A stretch of 53,203 nt of DNA from Streptomyces katrae (lineage in GTDB: Bacteria > Actinomycetota > Actinomycetes > Streptomycetales > Streptomycetaceae), in assembly GCF_000717655.1 (NCBI RefSeq), contig NZ_JNZY01000042.1, forward strand, positions 1 to 53,203, written 5' to 3'. Below, in pieces: positions 27,741 through 35,699 of the stretch. Numbering within the stretch: position 1 is the stretch's first letter; every line of letters begins with the position of its first letter. The position numbers and the translations under genes were made by a program. A model generated the notes under the pieces. It searched no databases. It saw nothing but the letters and a program-made list of their open reading frames with translations, and had not been told where the DNA came from.

Positions 27741-28240
27741 GCGCTGCGCGCGCCCGGTTCGCCGAGGAAGAAGTACAGCTCGAGGGTCTGCCGGTGGTCA
27801 CGGCGCAGCTCGAAGGTCCATTTGTACCGTGCGGGCGCGGCCTGCCGGTCCGGTGCGTCGCCCCTGGCTCCGGCGGAGGCCGGGGCGGGCAGGTGGAGGC
27901 GGACGTGCTGGCCGTAGTTCCAGCCGGCCGGCTCCCGGCTGATCAGCTTCCAGGTGCCGGAGCCGGAGAGCCGCCAGCCGTGGTCGTAGTCCCGCTCCTG
28001 CCCGTCGAGGAGGGTGACGGCGGCGCTCCCGTCGGCCCGGAAGACGACCTCGGTGCCACCGACGCAGCGCCAGGTGCCGACGATCTCGTCGGCGCGCGCG
28101 TCGTAGACGGCCGGGGCGGTGTGGTGGCTGTGCGGATTGCCGCCGGCCATGGTGAGCAGGGCGGCGACGGCGATCCCGTACGCGAGCAGATTGCGCAGGA
28201 TCGTGTCGACGACCCGCGGCCTTCCGCAGTTCTCCGGCAT
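27716..28240 (-). CDS. membrane-anchored protein of unknown function
   Basis: A 174-residue protein starting MPENCGRPRVV, with a single transmembrane helix near residues 13-32 (NLLAYGIAVAALLTMAGG). The outside or C-terminal portion is beta-rich: EIVGTWRCVGGTEVVFRADGS and ERDYDHGWRLSGSGTWKLIS resemble small lipocalin-like or DUF-type barrels with a GTW repeat. The longer frame upstream has no good start. It overlaps the convergent SRPBCC gene by 25 bases. Function unknown. Confidence 0.65.
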   Translation of the reverse strand: MPENCGRPRVVDTILRNLLAYGIAVAALLTMAGGNPHSHHTAPAVYDARADEIVGTWRCVGGTEVVFRADGSAAVTLLDGQERDYDHGWRLSGSGTWKLISREPAGWNYGQHVRLHLPAPASAGARGDAPDRQAAPARYKWTFELRRDHRQTLELYFFLGEPGARSAYVLEKDA

Positions 28241-28312
28241 CCGCTCATTGTTGCAGCAGCCTTGAACGTGTTCAATTGTGCGCTGCGCCACACGGCGCCG
28301 GCGCCGTGGCGC

Positions 28313-28615
28313 TCAGTCCTTGTCCGTGTCCCGGTCCTTGTTCTTGTCGCGCTCCTCGCCGAGCGACTTCAGGAACTCCGGGTTGTCGTCGGGCGCGACC
28401 CACTGGGTCCGGCGCGCCCGGCCGCCGCCGACCGCGGACCGCTGCCTGCCGGCGAACAGCCACACCACCGGCCCGACGATCGAGAAGAGCAGGATGATGA
28501 GCACCCAGACCACCTTGGGGAGGTGCTTGACCTCCTCCTCGGGGGTGTTCAGGCAGTCGATGAAGGCGTAGATGGTCAGCGCGATGATCAGCAGGAACGG
28601 CAGATAGCGCAGCAC
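28313..28615 (-). CDS. PLDc_N (cardiolipin synthase N-terminal-like) membrane protein
   Basis: A 100-residue protein with two transmembrane helices (YLPFLLIIALTIYAFIDC and VVWVLIILLFSIVGPVVWLF) joined by TPEEEVKHLPK. This is the phospholipase D nuclease N-terminal family pattern, small stand-alone membrane proteins in actinobacteria. The tail is charged (EERDKNKDRD). The start is GTG at 28615. It is divergent from mqnL with 90 bases between. Function unknown. Confidence 0.85.
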   Translation of the reverse strand: MLRYLPFLLIIALTIYAFIDCLNTPEEEVKHLPKVVWVLIILLFSIVGPVVWLFAGRQRSAVGGGRARRTQWVAPDDNPEFLKSLGEERDKNKDRDTDKD

Positions 28616-28705
28616 GGTGTGGGACCGACTCCCCAGCAGTGACGGGGGACCCGCCTCGGGCCCCGGTGACACTCCCAGGTTAGTCGGTGACGGATACTGG
28701 CCCCT

Positions 28706-30163
28706 ATGGCTTACGACGATCTCCGCTCGCTGCTCCGGGCTCTGGAGCGGGAGGGCGACCTCAAGCGCATCAAGGCCGAAGTCGACCCGTACCTCGAGGT
28801 CGGGGAGATCGTCGACAGAGTGAACAAGGCGGGGGGCCCCGCCCTCCTCTTCGAGAACGTCAAGGGCTCGGCGATGCCGCTGGCCATGAACGTCTTCGGG
28901 ACCGACCGCCGCCTCCTGAAGGCCCTCGGCCTCAAGTCGTACGGCGAGATCAGCGAGAAGATCGGCGGCCTGCTCAAGCCGGAGCTCCCGCAGGGCTTCA
29001 TCGGGGTCCGTGAGGCGTTCGGCAAGCTCGGCTCGATGGTGCACGTGCCGCCGAAGAAGGTGAAGGGCGACGCCGCGCCCGTCCAGGAGGTCGTCCTCAC
29101 CGGCGACGACGTCGACCTGGACGGGCTCCCGGCCCTCTTCACCTGGCCCAAGGACGGCGGGTCCTTCTTCAACCTCGGCCTCACCCACACCAAGCACCCC
29201 GAGACGGGCGTGCGCAACCTCGGCCTCTACCGCCTCCAGCGCCACGACAAGCGCACCATCGGCATGCACTGGCAGATCCACAAGGACAGCCGCAACCACT
29301 ACGCCGTCGCCGCCAAGCGCGGCGAGCGGCTGCCGGTGGCGATCGCCTTCGGCTGCCCGCCGGCCGTGACGTACGCGTCGACCGCGCCGCTGCCCGGCGA
29401 CATCGACGAGTACCTGTTCGCCGGGTTCGTCGCGGGCAAGCGGATCGAGATGGTCGACTGCAAGACCGTCCCGCTCCAGGTCCCGGCCAACGCCGAAGTC
29501 GTCATCGAGGGCTGGCTGGAGCCGGGCGAGATGCTTCCGGAGGGTCCCTTCGGTGACCACACGGGCTTCTACACCCCGCAGGAGCCGTTCCCCGCGCTGA
29601 AGATCGACTGCGTGACGATGCGGAAGCGCCCGCTGCTGCAGTCGATCGTCGTGGGCCGGCCGCCGACGGAGGACGGCCCGCTGGGCCGCGCCACGGAGCG
29701 CTTCTTCCTCCCGCTCCTGAAGATCATCGTGCCGGACATCGTGGACTACCACCTGCCCGAGTCGGGCGGCTTCCACAACTGCGCGATCGTCTCGATCGAC
29801 AAGAAGTACCCGAAGCACGCCCAGAAGGTCATGCACGCCATCTGGGGCGCGCACATGATGTCGCTGACCAAGCTGATCATCGTCGTGGACGCCGACTGCG
29901 ACGTCCACGACCTGCACGAGGTCTCCTGGCGGGCGCTCGGCAACACGGACTACTCCCGGGACCTCACGGTGGTGGAGGGCCCGGTCGACCACCTCGACCA
30001 CGCCTCGTACCAGCAGTTCTGGGGTGGCAAGGCGGGCATCGACGCGACGAAGAAGCTTCCCGAGGAGGGCTACACCCGCGACGGCGGCTGGCCCGACATG
30101 GTGGAGTCCGACCCGGCGACGGCGGCCCTGGTGGACCGCCGCTGGAAGGAGTACGGCCTGTGA
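28706..30163 (+). CDS. mqnL: UbiD-family decarboxylase of menaquinone synthesis
   Basis: A 485-residue UbiD-type decarboxylase that uses prenylated FMN. It begins MAYDDLRSLLRALEREGDLKRI; conserved features include the NLGLYRLQ region with metal/phosphate ligands, the EGPFGDHTG catalytic loop near residue 283 and VDADCDVHDLHEVSWR. In the futalosine pathway it removes the ring carboxylate after prenylation. The prenyltransferase mqnP follows two genes downstream and the cofactor-forming ubiX lies 2.3 kb away, which supports assignment to menaquinone rather than ubiquinone synthesis. Confidence 0.93.
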   Translation: MAYDDLRSLLRALEREGDLKRIKAEVDPYLEVGEIVDRVNKAGGPALLFENVKGSAMPLAMNVFGTDRRLLKALGLKSYGEISEKIGGLLKPELPQGFIGVREAFGKLGSMVHVPPKKVKGDAAPVQEVVLTGDDVDLDGLPALFTWPKDGGSFFNLGLTHTKHPETGVRNLGLYRLQRHDKRTIGMHWQIHKDSRNHYAVAAKRGERLPVAIAFGCPPAVTYASTAPLPGDIDEYLFAGFVAGKRIEMVDCKTVPLQVPANAEVVIEGWLEPGEMLPEGPFGDHTGFYTPQEPFPALKIDCVTMRKRPLLQSIVVGRPPTEDGPLGRATERFFLPLLKIIVPDIVDYHLPESGGFHNCAIVSIDKKYPKHAQKVMHAIWGAHMMSLTKLIIVVDADCDVHDLHEVSWRALGNTDYSRDLTVVEGPVDHLDHASYQQFWGGKAGIDATKKLPEEGYTRDGGWPDMVESDPATAALVDRRWKEYGL

Positions 30164-30636
30164 GCCCCATCGTGGTGGGAGGTCCCGAGCTCTTCCTCGG
30201 CGCCGGCGACGTCTACGTGGCACTGCTGCGCCCGAAGATCGACCCGGCGGACCCGGGAGTCCGGGTGGCCGCCGAGCAGGCGGGCGTCACACCCGAGGAG
30301 TTCGCCGGACCCGGTGACGTCTGGGCGTTGATGTACGAGGACGGTGCCGGACACGGAGAGTTCGAGCTCCCCGGCGCCCGGGACACCGAGGCGGACGGCT
30401 TCGCGGAGCAGCTCCAGGGCGCCTTGGCGTCGGGCGAGCCGTTCGAGGTCGAGGCCGGCGACTTCCTGGGCCTCGAAGCCCGCCCGTCGGGCGGCGACTG
30501 GGTGATCACCGCCCGGGTCACGCCGCCCGAGGACGAGGAGGACGGCGCCGCCGGCCCCCACACCCTGGAGCTCGGCGCGCTCCCGGCGGCGCAACTGCTG
30601 GCCGACCTCGAAGAGTTCCGGAGAGCCCTCGCATGA
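30160..30636 (+). CDS. hypothetical protein coupled to mqnL and mqnP
   Basis: A 158-residue acidic protein starting with GTG, which overlaps the mqnL stop (GTGA); its own stop overlaps the mqnP ATG (ATGA). It is predicted soluble, with alternating strands and helices (LFLGAGDVYVALLRPKI, GDVWALMYEDGAG, LGLEARPSGGDWVITARV) and no motif I know. Because both ends are coupled to menaquinone genes, a role linked to MqnL/MqnP is plausible but unproven. Confidence 0.8.
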   Translation: MSPIVVGGPELFLGAGDVYVALLRPKIDPADPGVRVAAEQAGVTPEEFAGPGDVWALMYEDGAGHGEFELPGARDTEADGFAEQLQGALASGEPFEVEAGDFLGLEARPSGGDWVITARVTPPEDEEDGAAGPHTLELGALPAAQLLADLEEFRRALA

Positions 30637-31556
30637 TGACGACCGCCGACGGGGTGATCGGACCGGGCCCGGCGCCGCAGCCGACCGGCAAGGTGAAGGC
30701 GTTCCTGCGGCTCGTCATGATCGAGCACTCGGTCTTCGCGCTGCCGTTCGCGTACATCGCGGCGCTGACGGCCATGTTCCGGCTCGACCGGACCATGCAC
30801 TGGGCCGAGCTGCTGCTCGTCACCGTCTGCATGGTGGGGCTGCGGACCTTCGCGATGGCCGCGAACCGGATCATCGACCGGGAGATCGACGCGCGGAACC
30901 CGCGTACCGCCGGGCGCGAGCTCGTCACGGGCGCCGTGTCCGTACGGTCGGCCTGGACCGGGGCCGGCATCGCGCTGGCCGTCTTCCTCGGCTCGGCGGC
31001 GCTGCTGAACCCGCTGTGCCTGGCGCTGGCGCCGGTCGCGGTGATCCCGATGGTGGTGTATCCGTACGGCAAGCGGTTCACGAACTTCCCGCACGCCATC
31101 CTGGGCCTGGCCCAGGCGATGGGGCCCGTGGGCGCCTGGCTGGCGATCACCGGCGAGTGGTCCTGGGACGCGGTGATCCTGGGCCTGGCGGTGGGCGTCT
31201 GGATCGGCGGCTTCGACCTGATCTTCGCCTGCCAGGACGTGGCCGCGGACCGCGCGGACGGCGTCAAGTCCGTCCCGGCGCGGTTCGGCGTCCCGGCGGC
31301 CCTGTGGGGCGCGCGGGGCGCGCACGCGGTGACGACGGCCCTGCTGGCGTGGTACGCGCTGGCGACGGACGCCGGCCCCTTCTTCTGGTTCGGCCTGGTG
31401 ATCGTCGTCGGGGCCTTCCTCTACGAGCACACGATCGTGAAGCCGCACGACCTGTCCCGCCTGAACCGCGCCTTCTTCACGGTGAACGGCTTCATCGGCA
31501 TGGCGCTCTTCGTCTGCGCCCTGGCCGACCTGGTGGCCCGGGGCCTCACGCTGTAG
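30633..31556 (+). CDS. mqnP: UbiA-like prenyltransferase MqnP
   Basis: A 307-residue membrane prenyltransferase with eight or nine helices. The two Asp-rich motifs are NRIIDREIDARNPRT (near residue 87) and QDVAADRADGVKS (near 203), which bind magnesium and prenyl diphosphate. In the futalosine route it attaches the isoprenoid chain to the naphthoate ring before decarboxylation by the UbiD-like enzyme. Start is the first of two adjacent ATG codons, overlapping the upstream stop by 4 bases. Confidence 0.94.
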   Translation: MMTTADGVIGPGPAPQPTGKVKAFLRLVMIEHSVFALPFAYIAALTAMFRLDRTMHWAELLLVTVCMVGLRTFAMAANRIIDREIDARNPRTAGRELVTGAVSVRSAWTGAGIALAVFLGSAALLNPLCLALAPVAVIPMVVYPYGKRFTNFPHAILGLAQAMGPVGAWLAITGEWSWDAVILGLAVGVWIGGFDLIFACQDVAADRADGVKSVPARFGVPAALWGARGAHAVTTALLAWYALATDAGPFFWFGLVIVVGAFLYEHTIVKPHDLSRLNRAFFTVNGFIGMALFVCALADLVARGLTL

Positions 31557-31651
31557 CTCCATCGCGTGTCCCCACGGGACCTCGCCGCTCGGGACCTGAC
31601 CCTGTGGCTGCGCTCCGGCCTGCCATCGAGTGCATGGACAGGGAGGCTGAC

Positions 31652-31756
31652 GTGACCGTCTCGGACAGCGACCGCCTGCACTCGCAGCTCAGCCGGTTCG
31701 AGGACATGTTCCCCGGGTACCGGATGGAGATTGTCGAGGGCGCCATCGTGATGAGT
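31652..31756 (+). pseudogene. truncated Uma2-family endonuclease gene
   Basis: GTG at 31652 has GGGAGG 5 bases upstream and opens a frame whose first 35 residues (MTVSDSDRLH ... RMEIVEGAIVMS) match the N-terminus of Uma2-family predicted restriction endonuclease proteins, which usually run to about 180-200 residues. After MS the frame continues only as antisense of the rhomboid gene until 31831, so the catalytic domain is missing. The N-terminal fragment and its ribosome site look undamaged. I infer a deletion or rearrangement with a junction near 31757. Confidence 0.65.
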
Positions 31757-32342
31757 TGGCGGTCCGGCGGCCGAGCAGGAACGCGCAGGCCACACCCGTC
31801 AGGAGGCCGAAGAGGTGGCCCTGCCAGCTGACCGCGGTGTTCGCCGGCAGGATGCCGGTCAGGATCCCGGCCCCCCAGTACGCGGCGATGGCGATGCCGA
31901 CCAGCACGCCCAGCACCCGCCGCTCCACGAACCCGCGGACCAGCAGATAGCCGAAGAGCCCGAACACCAGCCCCGAGGCCCCGGCCGTGACGGTGTTCGA
32001 CGCGGAAACCAGCCACACCCCGAGCCCGTCCACGAGCACGACCACCGCGGACAGCGCGAGGAACCGTCGGATCCCGCCCAGCGCGGCGACGAAGCCCAGC
32101 ACCAGCAGCGGCACGCTGTTGGACGCCACATGGCCGAAGCCGAAGTGGAGGAACGGGGACAGGGGAATTCCGGTCAGTCCGTCGGTGGTGCGCGGGATGA
32201 TCCCGTACGCGTCCAGCGCGTGCCCGGTGGCCAGGTCGACCGCCTCGATCAGCCACAGCAGGCCCACCCAGCCCAGCATCAGCTTTCCGGCGGCTTCGGC
32301 CCGTTCGGCCTGGCTCCATTCCTCGAGGCGCACCCCGGCCAT
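31689..32342 (-). CDS. rhomboid family intramembrane serine protease
   Basis: A 217-residue protein with six helices. The catalytic serine is in GASGLVFG and the histidine in WQGHLFGLLTG, with HFGFGHVASN in the second helix region; this is a complete rhomboid protease catalytic set. The start is ATG at 32342 with GGGGG 8 bases upstream. The last about 20 residues (after LLGRRTANS) are encoded by antisense of the truncated Uma2 gene and are Arg/Ser/Pro-rich, so the native stop has been replaced; the fold itself should be intact. Confidence 0.88.
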   Translation of the reverse strand: MAGVRLEEWSQAERAEAAGKLMLGWVGLLWLIEAVDLATGHALDAYGIIPRTTDGLTGIPLSPFLHFGFGHVASNSVPLLVLGFVAALGGIRRFLALSAVVVLVDGLGVWLVSASNTVTAGASGLVFGLFGYLLVRGFVERRVLGVLVGIAIAAYWGAGILTGILPANTAVSWQGHLFGLLTGVACAFLLGRRTANSSRWRPRQSPSGTRGTCPRTG

Positions 32343-32415
32343 GCCCTGATCCCCCTGCCCGCCGCCCACCCGTCGACTCAGCGTCGTTTTGCAGTGGCCG
32401 GATAGTCTCGGAGCT

Positions 32416-33099
32416 ATGACTGACGGCAAGCGCACCCCGTGGGTGGTCGGGGTTTCCGGGGCGTCCGGGACGCCGTACGCGGCCGCGGTGATCCGCGGAC
32501 TGCTGGCGGCGGGGGAGAGCGTGGACCTGGTGGTCAGCCGGGCCTCGCGGCTGACCCTGCTGGACGAGACCGGGATCGCCTTCCGCGACGCGCACTGGCG
32601 CGACGATCTCGCCGCCTGGCTCGAGCACGGCGCGGACGGCAAGCCCGCGACCTTCGCCCGGCCGGAACTGGACGAGGTCCGCTACTGGGGCGCCGGCGAC
32701 CTGGCCGCCGGGCCGAGCTCGGGCTCGTATCCCGTGAAGGGGATGCTGATCGTGCCGGCGTCCACGGCCTGTGTGGCGGGGGTGGCGCTCGGACTGTCGA
32801 AGGACCTGCTCCAGCGCGTCGCGAGCGTGACGCTCAAAGAGCGTCGCCGGCTGGTGGTCGCGGTGCGGGAGACCCCGCTGAACGGGCAGACGCTGCGGCA
32901 TCTGGTGGCGCTGGACGAGGCGGGCGCAGTGGTGCTGCCCGCCTCTCCGGCGTTCTATGCGGGTGCGACGCACATCCAGGACCTGGTGGATTTCGTCGCG
33001 GGGCGGGTGCTGGATGCGGCAGGGGTGCCGCACCGGCTGTACCGCCGGTGGGAGGGGGAGCTCGGTGGCTCCCGCCCCCGGGAGGCAAGCAGTGACTAG
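32416..33099 (+). CDS. ubiX: flavin prenyltransferase UbiX
   Basis: A 227-residue UbiX-family enzyme that makes prenylated FMN, the cofactor needed by UbiD-type decarboxylases such as the neighbouring MqnL. The flavin-binding GVSGASGTPYA (residues 8-18), the PASTACVAGVALGLSKDLLQR segment and VVAVRETPLN are all family hallmarks. Many actinobacterial menaquinone clusters have this gene (also called mqnM). The ATG at 32416 was chosen over an earlier in-frame start. Its stop overlaps the convergent 44-residue gene. Confidence 0.94.
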   Translation: MTDGKRTPWVVGVSGASGTPYAAAVIRGLLAAGESVDLVVSRASRLTLLDETGIAFRDAHWRDDLAAWLEHGADGKPATFARPELDEVRYWGAGDLAAGPSSGSYPVKGMLIVPASTACVAGVALGLSKDLLQRVASVTLKERRRLVVAVRETPLNGQTLRHLVALDEAGAVVLPASPAFYAGATHIQDLVDFVAGRVLDAAGVPHRLYRRWEGELGGSRPREASSD

Positions 33100-33230
33100 C
33101 GCTTCTTCGCCGTGCTCGGCTTGCGGGTCCGGTCGACGCGGTGGGCGGCGGCGGGCTGGTCGGTGCGGGATCGGTTGGCCAGCTCCTGGAGCTGTCGCAT
33201 GTGCGCGTAGGCCATCTCGATCGTGTACAC
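33096..33230 (-). CDS. 44-residue basic protein
   Basis: A short frame starts at GTG (VYTIEMAYAHMRQLQELANR) with a strong AGGAG 9 bases upstream. An amphipathic helix (about residues 4-20) is followed by a basic tail ending STAKKR. It has no signal peptide or membrane helix. It is convergent with ubiX, overlapping at the stop, and divergent from the Lrp regulator. Function unknown; it could bind nucleic acid or a partner protein. Confidence 0.6.
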   Translation of the reverse strand: MYTIEMAYAHMRQLQELANRSRTDQPAAAHRVDRTRKPSTAKKR

Positions 33231-33289
33231 GGTGAACCACTCCTGATGTCGTCAGATCAGCGAGATCATCGCCGATCTGTTGAAAGATT

Positions 33290-33309
33290 CACAGGGTGTT
33301 GACCCTGTG
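33290..33309. promoter_or_regulatory. perfect dyad operator candidate at lrp promoter
   Basis: CACAGGGT (33290-33297), a 4-base GTTG spacer and ACCCTGTG (33302-33309) form a perfect inverted repeat. It covers the -35 hexamer of the promoter of the Lrp/AsnC gene, the right place for a repressor or autoregulator. Confidence 0.6.
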
Positions 33310-33327
33310 CGCCTTTGATTCTATACG
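33299..33327 (+). promoter_or_regulatory. sigma-70-type promoter of lrp/asnC gene
   Basis: TTGACC (33299-33304) and TATACG (33322-33327) are separated by 17 bases, a close match to the vegetative HrdB-type consensus, about 24 bases before the ATG at 33351. Confidence 0.6.
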
Positions 33328-33350
33328 TAAACTTGCGGGATCGCCGAATA

Positions 33351-33824
33351 ATGGAAGGCTCCAGGTATATGGACGCGGTGGATAGGCAGCTCATCCAGGC
33401 ACTCCGGGAGAACGGACGTGCCTCGTACGCGGAGCTGGGCCGGCTCGTGGGCCTCTCCGGCCCCAGCGTCACCGACCGGATCAACCGGCTCGAGTCGGCC
33501 GGTGTGATCACCGGCTACCGCGCGACCGTCGACGCGGCCTCGCTCGGCCTCGGCGTCACGGCGCTGATCGGCATCTCCCTCTCCGACGCCGCGGACCACG
33601 AGGACGTGGCCCGCCGGCTGCGCGACCTGGCGGAGATCGAGGACTGCTGGTTCATCGCCGGCGACGACTCGTACATGCTGAAGGTGCGGGCCGGGGACGT
33701 GGACGGGCTGGAGCGGATCATCCGCAAGCTCTCCAGCACCAAGGGCGTCTCCCGCACCCGTACCACCATCGTGCTCTCCACCAAGTGGGAGAACCGGGTC
33801 GGGGACCTGCCCGAGGAGCGCTAA
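33351..33824 (+). CDS. Lrp/AsnC family transcriptional regulator
   Basis: A 157-residue regulator. The N-terminal winged helix covers residues about 7-55 (DAVDRQLIQALRENGRASY, then LVGLSGPSVTDRINRLESAG as recognition region) and the C-terminal RAM domain (ALIGISLSD ... TRTTIVLSTKW) would bind a small effector and mediate oligomerisation. ATG at 33351 has GGGA at 9-base spacing and fits the promoter; ATG at 33369 is the alternative. It precedes mqnE by 57 bases and may control menaquinone genes, itself, or both. A dyad overlaps its -35. Confidence 0.92.
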   Translation: MEGSRYMDAVDRQLIQALRENGRASYAELGRLVGLSGPSVTDRINRLESAGVITGYRATVDAASLGLGVTALIGISLSDAADHEDVARRLRDLAEIEDCWFIAGDDSYMLKVRAGDVDGLERIIRKLSSTKGVSRTRTTIVLSTKWENRVGDLPEER

Positions 33825-33881
33825 GAGTACGGTGGGTGGCGGTTTGCAGGCAGGACGGGACGCGTAGAGGAGACGACCGGG

Positions 33882-35054
33882 ATGACCGGAATGGACGCTG
33901 GGCTCAAGCGCGAGCTGGAGGAGAAGGTCCGCTCCGGCGAGCGGCTGACGCGTGAGGACGGCATCGCCCTCTACGAGTCCGACGACCTGGCCTGGCTGGG
34001 CGGCCTCGCCCACGAGGTGCGCATGCGCAAGAACGGCGACGTCGTCCACTTCAACGTGAACCGCCACCTCAACATGACGAACGTGTGCACCGCGTCGTGC
34101 GCCTACTGCTCGTTCCAGCGCAAGCCGGGCGAGAAGGACGCGTACACGATGCGCATCGAGGAGGCCGTGCGCCTGGCCAAGGCCATGGAGAACGAGAACC
34201 TCACCGAGCTGCACATCGTCAACGGCCTGCACCCGAGCCTGCCGTGGCGGTACTACCCCCGCTCGCTCTCCGCGCTGAAGGAGGCGCTGCCGAACGTCTC
34301 GCTGAAGGCGTTCACGGCGACCGAGATCCACCACTTCGAGACGATCTCCGGGATGTCGGCCTCCGACATCCTGGACGAGCTGATCGAGGCCGGTCTGGAG
34401 TCGCTCACCGGCGGCGGCGCGGAGATCTTCGACTGGGAGGTCCGCCAGCACATCGTCGACCACCGCACCCACTGGGAGGACTGGTCGCGCATCCACCGGC
34501 TCGCGCACGAGAAGGGTCTCAAGACCCCGAGCACGATGCTGTACGGGCACATCGAGGAGCCGCGCCACCGCGTGGACCACGTGCTGCGGCTGCGCGAGCT
34601 CCAGGACGAGACCGGCGGCTTCCAGGTCTTCATCCCGCTGCGCTACCAGCACGACTTCGTGGACATGCAGGACGGCAAGGTCCGCAACAAGCTCCAGGCG
34701 CGGACGACGATGGCGACGGGCGCGGAGGCGCTGAAGACCTTCGCCGTCTCGCGGCTGCTGTTCGACAACGTGCCGCACGTCAAGGTGTTCTGGGTGATGC
34801 ACGGCGTGCAGACCGCCCAGCTGGCGCTGCAGCACGGTGCGGACGACATGGACGGCTCGGTCGTCGAGTACAAGATCACGCACGACGCGGACAACTACGG
34901 CACGCCGAACAAGCTCGGCCGTGACGACCTGCTCGAGCTGATCCGCGAGGCGGGCTTCCGCCCGGTCGAGCGGAACACGCGCTACGAGATCATCCGCGAG
35001 TACCCCGGCCCGGACGCTGCCCTGCGCGAGACCCCGCAGGCGATGCGCGTCTGA
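33882..35054 (+). CDS. mqnE: aminofutalosine synthase MqnE
   Basis: A 390-residue radical SAM enzyme that joins a chorismate-derived enolpyruvyl benzoate to SAM-derived adenosine, forming 6-amino-6-deoxyfutalosine in the futalosine pathway. The cluster motif is C-x-x-x-C-x-x-C in CTASCAYCSF (near residue 67). HIVNGLHPSLPWRYY and ESLTGGGAEIFDWEVR are conserved in MqnE/MqnC proteins. Full length. The ATG at 33882 follows GGAGA. A very stable hairpin ends the unit. Confidence 0.95.
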   Translation: MTGMDAGLKRELEEKVRSGERLTREDGIALYESDDLAWLGGLAHEVRMRKNGDVVHFNVNRHLNMTNVCTASCAYCSFQRKPGEKDAYTMRIEEAVRLAKAMENENLTELHIVNGLHPSLPWRYYPRSLSALKEALPNVSLKAFTATEIHHFETISGMSASDILDELIEAGLESLTGGGAEIFDWEVRQHIVDHRTHWEDWSRIHRLAHEKGLKTPSTMLYGHIEEPRHRVDHVLRLRELQDETGGFQVFIPLRYQHDFVDMQDGKVRNKLQARTTMATGAEALKTFAVSRLLFDNVPHVKVFWVMHGVQTAQLALQHGADDMDGSVVEYKITHDADNYGTPNKLGRDDLLELIREAGFRPVERNTRYEIIREYPGPDAALRETPQAMRV

Positions 35055-35069
35055 CGCGCCCCACGGCTT

Positions 35070-35104
35070 GGAAGGCCCCGGTCCCACGAGGACCGGGGCC
35101 TTCC
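35070..35104. terminator. terminator hairpin after mqnE
   Basis: Perfect 15-bp stem (35070-35084 with 35090-35104) with a 5-base loop, 15 bases after the mqnE stop. Confidence 0.9.
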
Positions 35105-35205
35105 GCGTGTCCGTTGCCAGGGTGATCCACACCGCCGTGGTCGGGCCCCGCCCCTGCCGCTGCACTGACCCCCGGAGGGTTTGTCCGTGGCTGCGGCGTG
35201 CTTCA

Positions 35206-35235
35206 CTGGACGGGCACGTGCTGGACGGGCACGTG
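35206..35235. repeat. 15-bp perfect tandem repeat
   Basis: CTGGACGGGCACGTG occurs twice without spacer (35206-35220, 35221-35235), about 40 bases before the DUF4229 start. It could be a pair of regulator sites or a slippage product. Confidence 0.7.
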
Positions 35236-35275
35236 ACGACCCACCCGACGTACCGACGAGAGAGAAGGGGTCACC

Positions 35276-35581
35276 GTGTCCCTCAAGCCGAGCGCAACGA
35301 TCCGCTACACCGCGATGCGCCTGGGCATCTTCGTCGGATGCCTCGTCCTGGTCTCCGTCCTGGTCAACGTGGGCTGGGTGCCCGCCGGCCTCGGCGACGC
35401 CAACCCCGCCTGGGTCGTGCTGCTCGCCCTCGTGATCTCCGCGCCGCTGTCCTTCGTGCTTCTGCGCAAGCAGCGCGACGAGATGTCCGCGCAGATCTCC
35501 GGACGCGTCGCGGGTGCGAAGGAGCGGCTCGCCGCGAACCGCTCCCAGGAGGACGCGGCCGACGACGCCGCCCGCGCGTAG
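35276..35581 (+). CDS. DUF4229 membrane protein
   Basis: A 101-residue protein with two transmembrane helices (LGIFVGCLVLVSVLVNVGWV and WVVLLALVISAPLSFVLL) followed by a basic cytoplasmic helix (RKQRDEMSAQISGRVAGAKERLAANR), the usual DUF4229 arrangement. GTG start with AAGGGG 5 bases upstream. The gene is flanked by strong hairpins at both sides, so it is probably monocistronic. In Streptomyces it often follows mqnE. Function unknown. Confidence 0.88.
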   Translation: MSLKPSATIRYTAMRLGIFVGCLVLVSVLVNVGWVPAGLGDANPAWVVLLALVISAPLSFVLLRKQRDEMSAQISGRVAGAKERLAANRSQEDAADDAARA

Positions 35582-35608
35582 TTAGCTCCGTCACACACCA
35601 AAACCCAC

Positions 35609-35656
35609 CGAACCGCCCCAGCGCCGGGAACTTCCCTCGTGCGCTGGGGCGGTTCG
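35609..35656. terminator. terminator hairpin after DUF4229 gene
   Basis: Arms of 15 bp (35609-35623 with 35642-35656), extendable by one pair, enclose an 18-base loop. Confidence 0.8.
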
Positions 35657-35699
35657 TCGTTTCCGCGGGTCCTGGCGGGGGCCCTGTCTCAAAGTGCAC

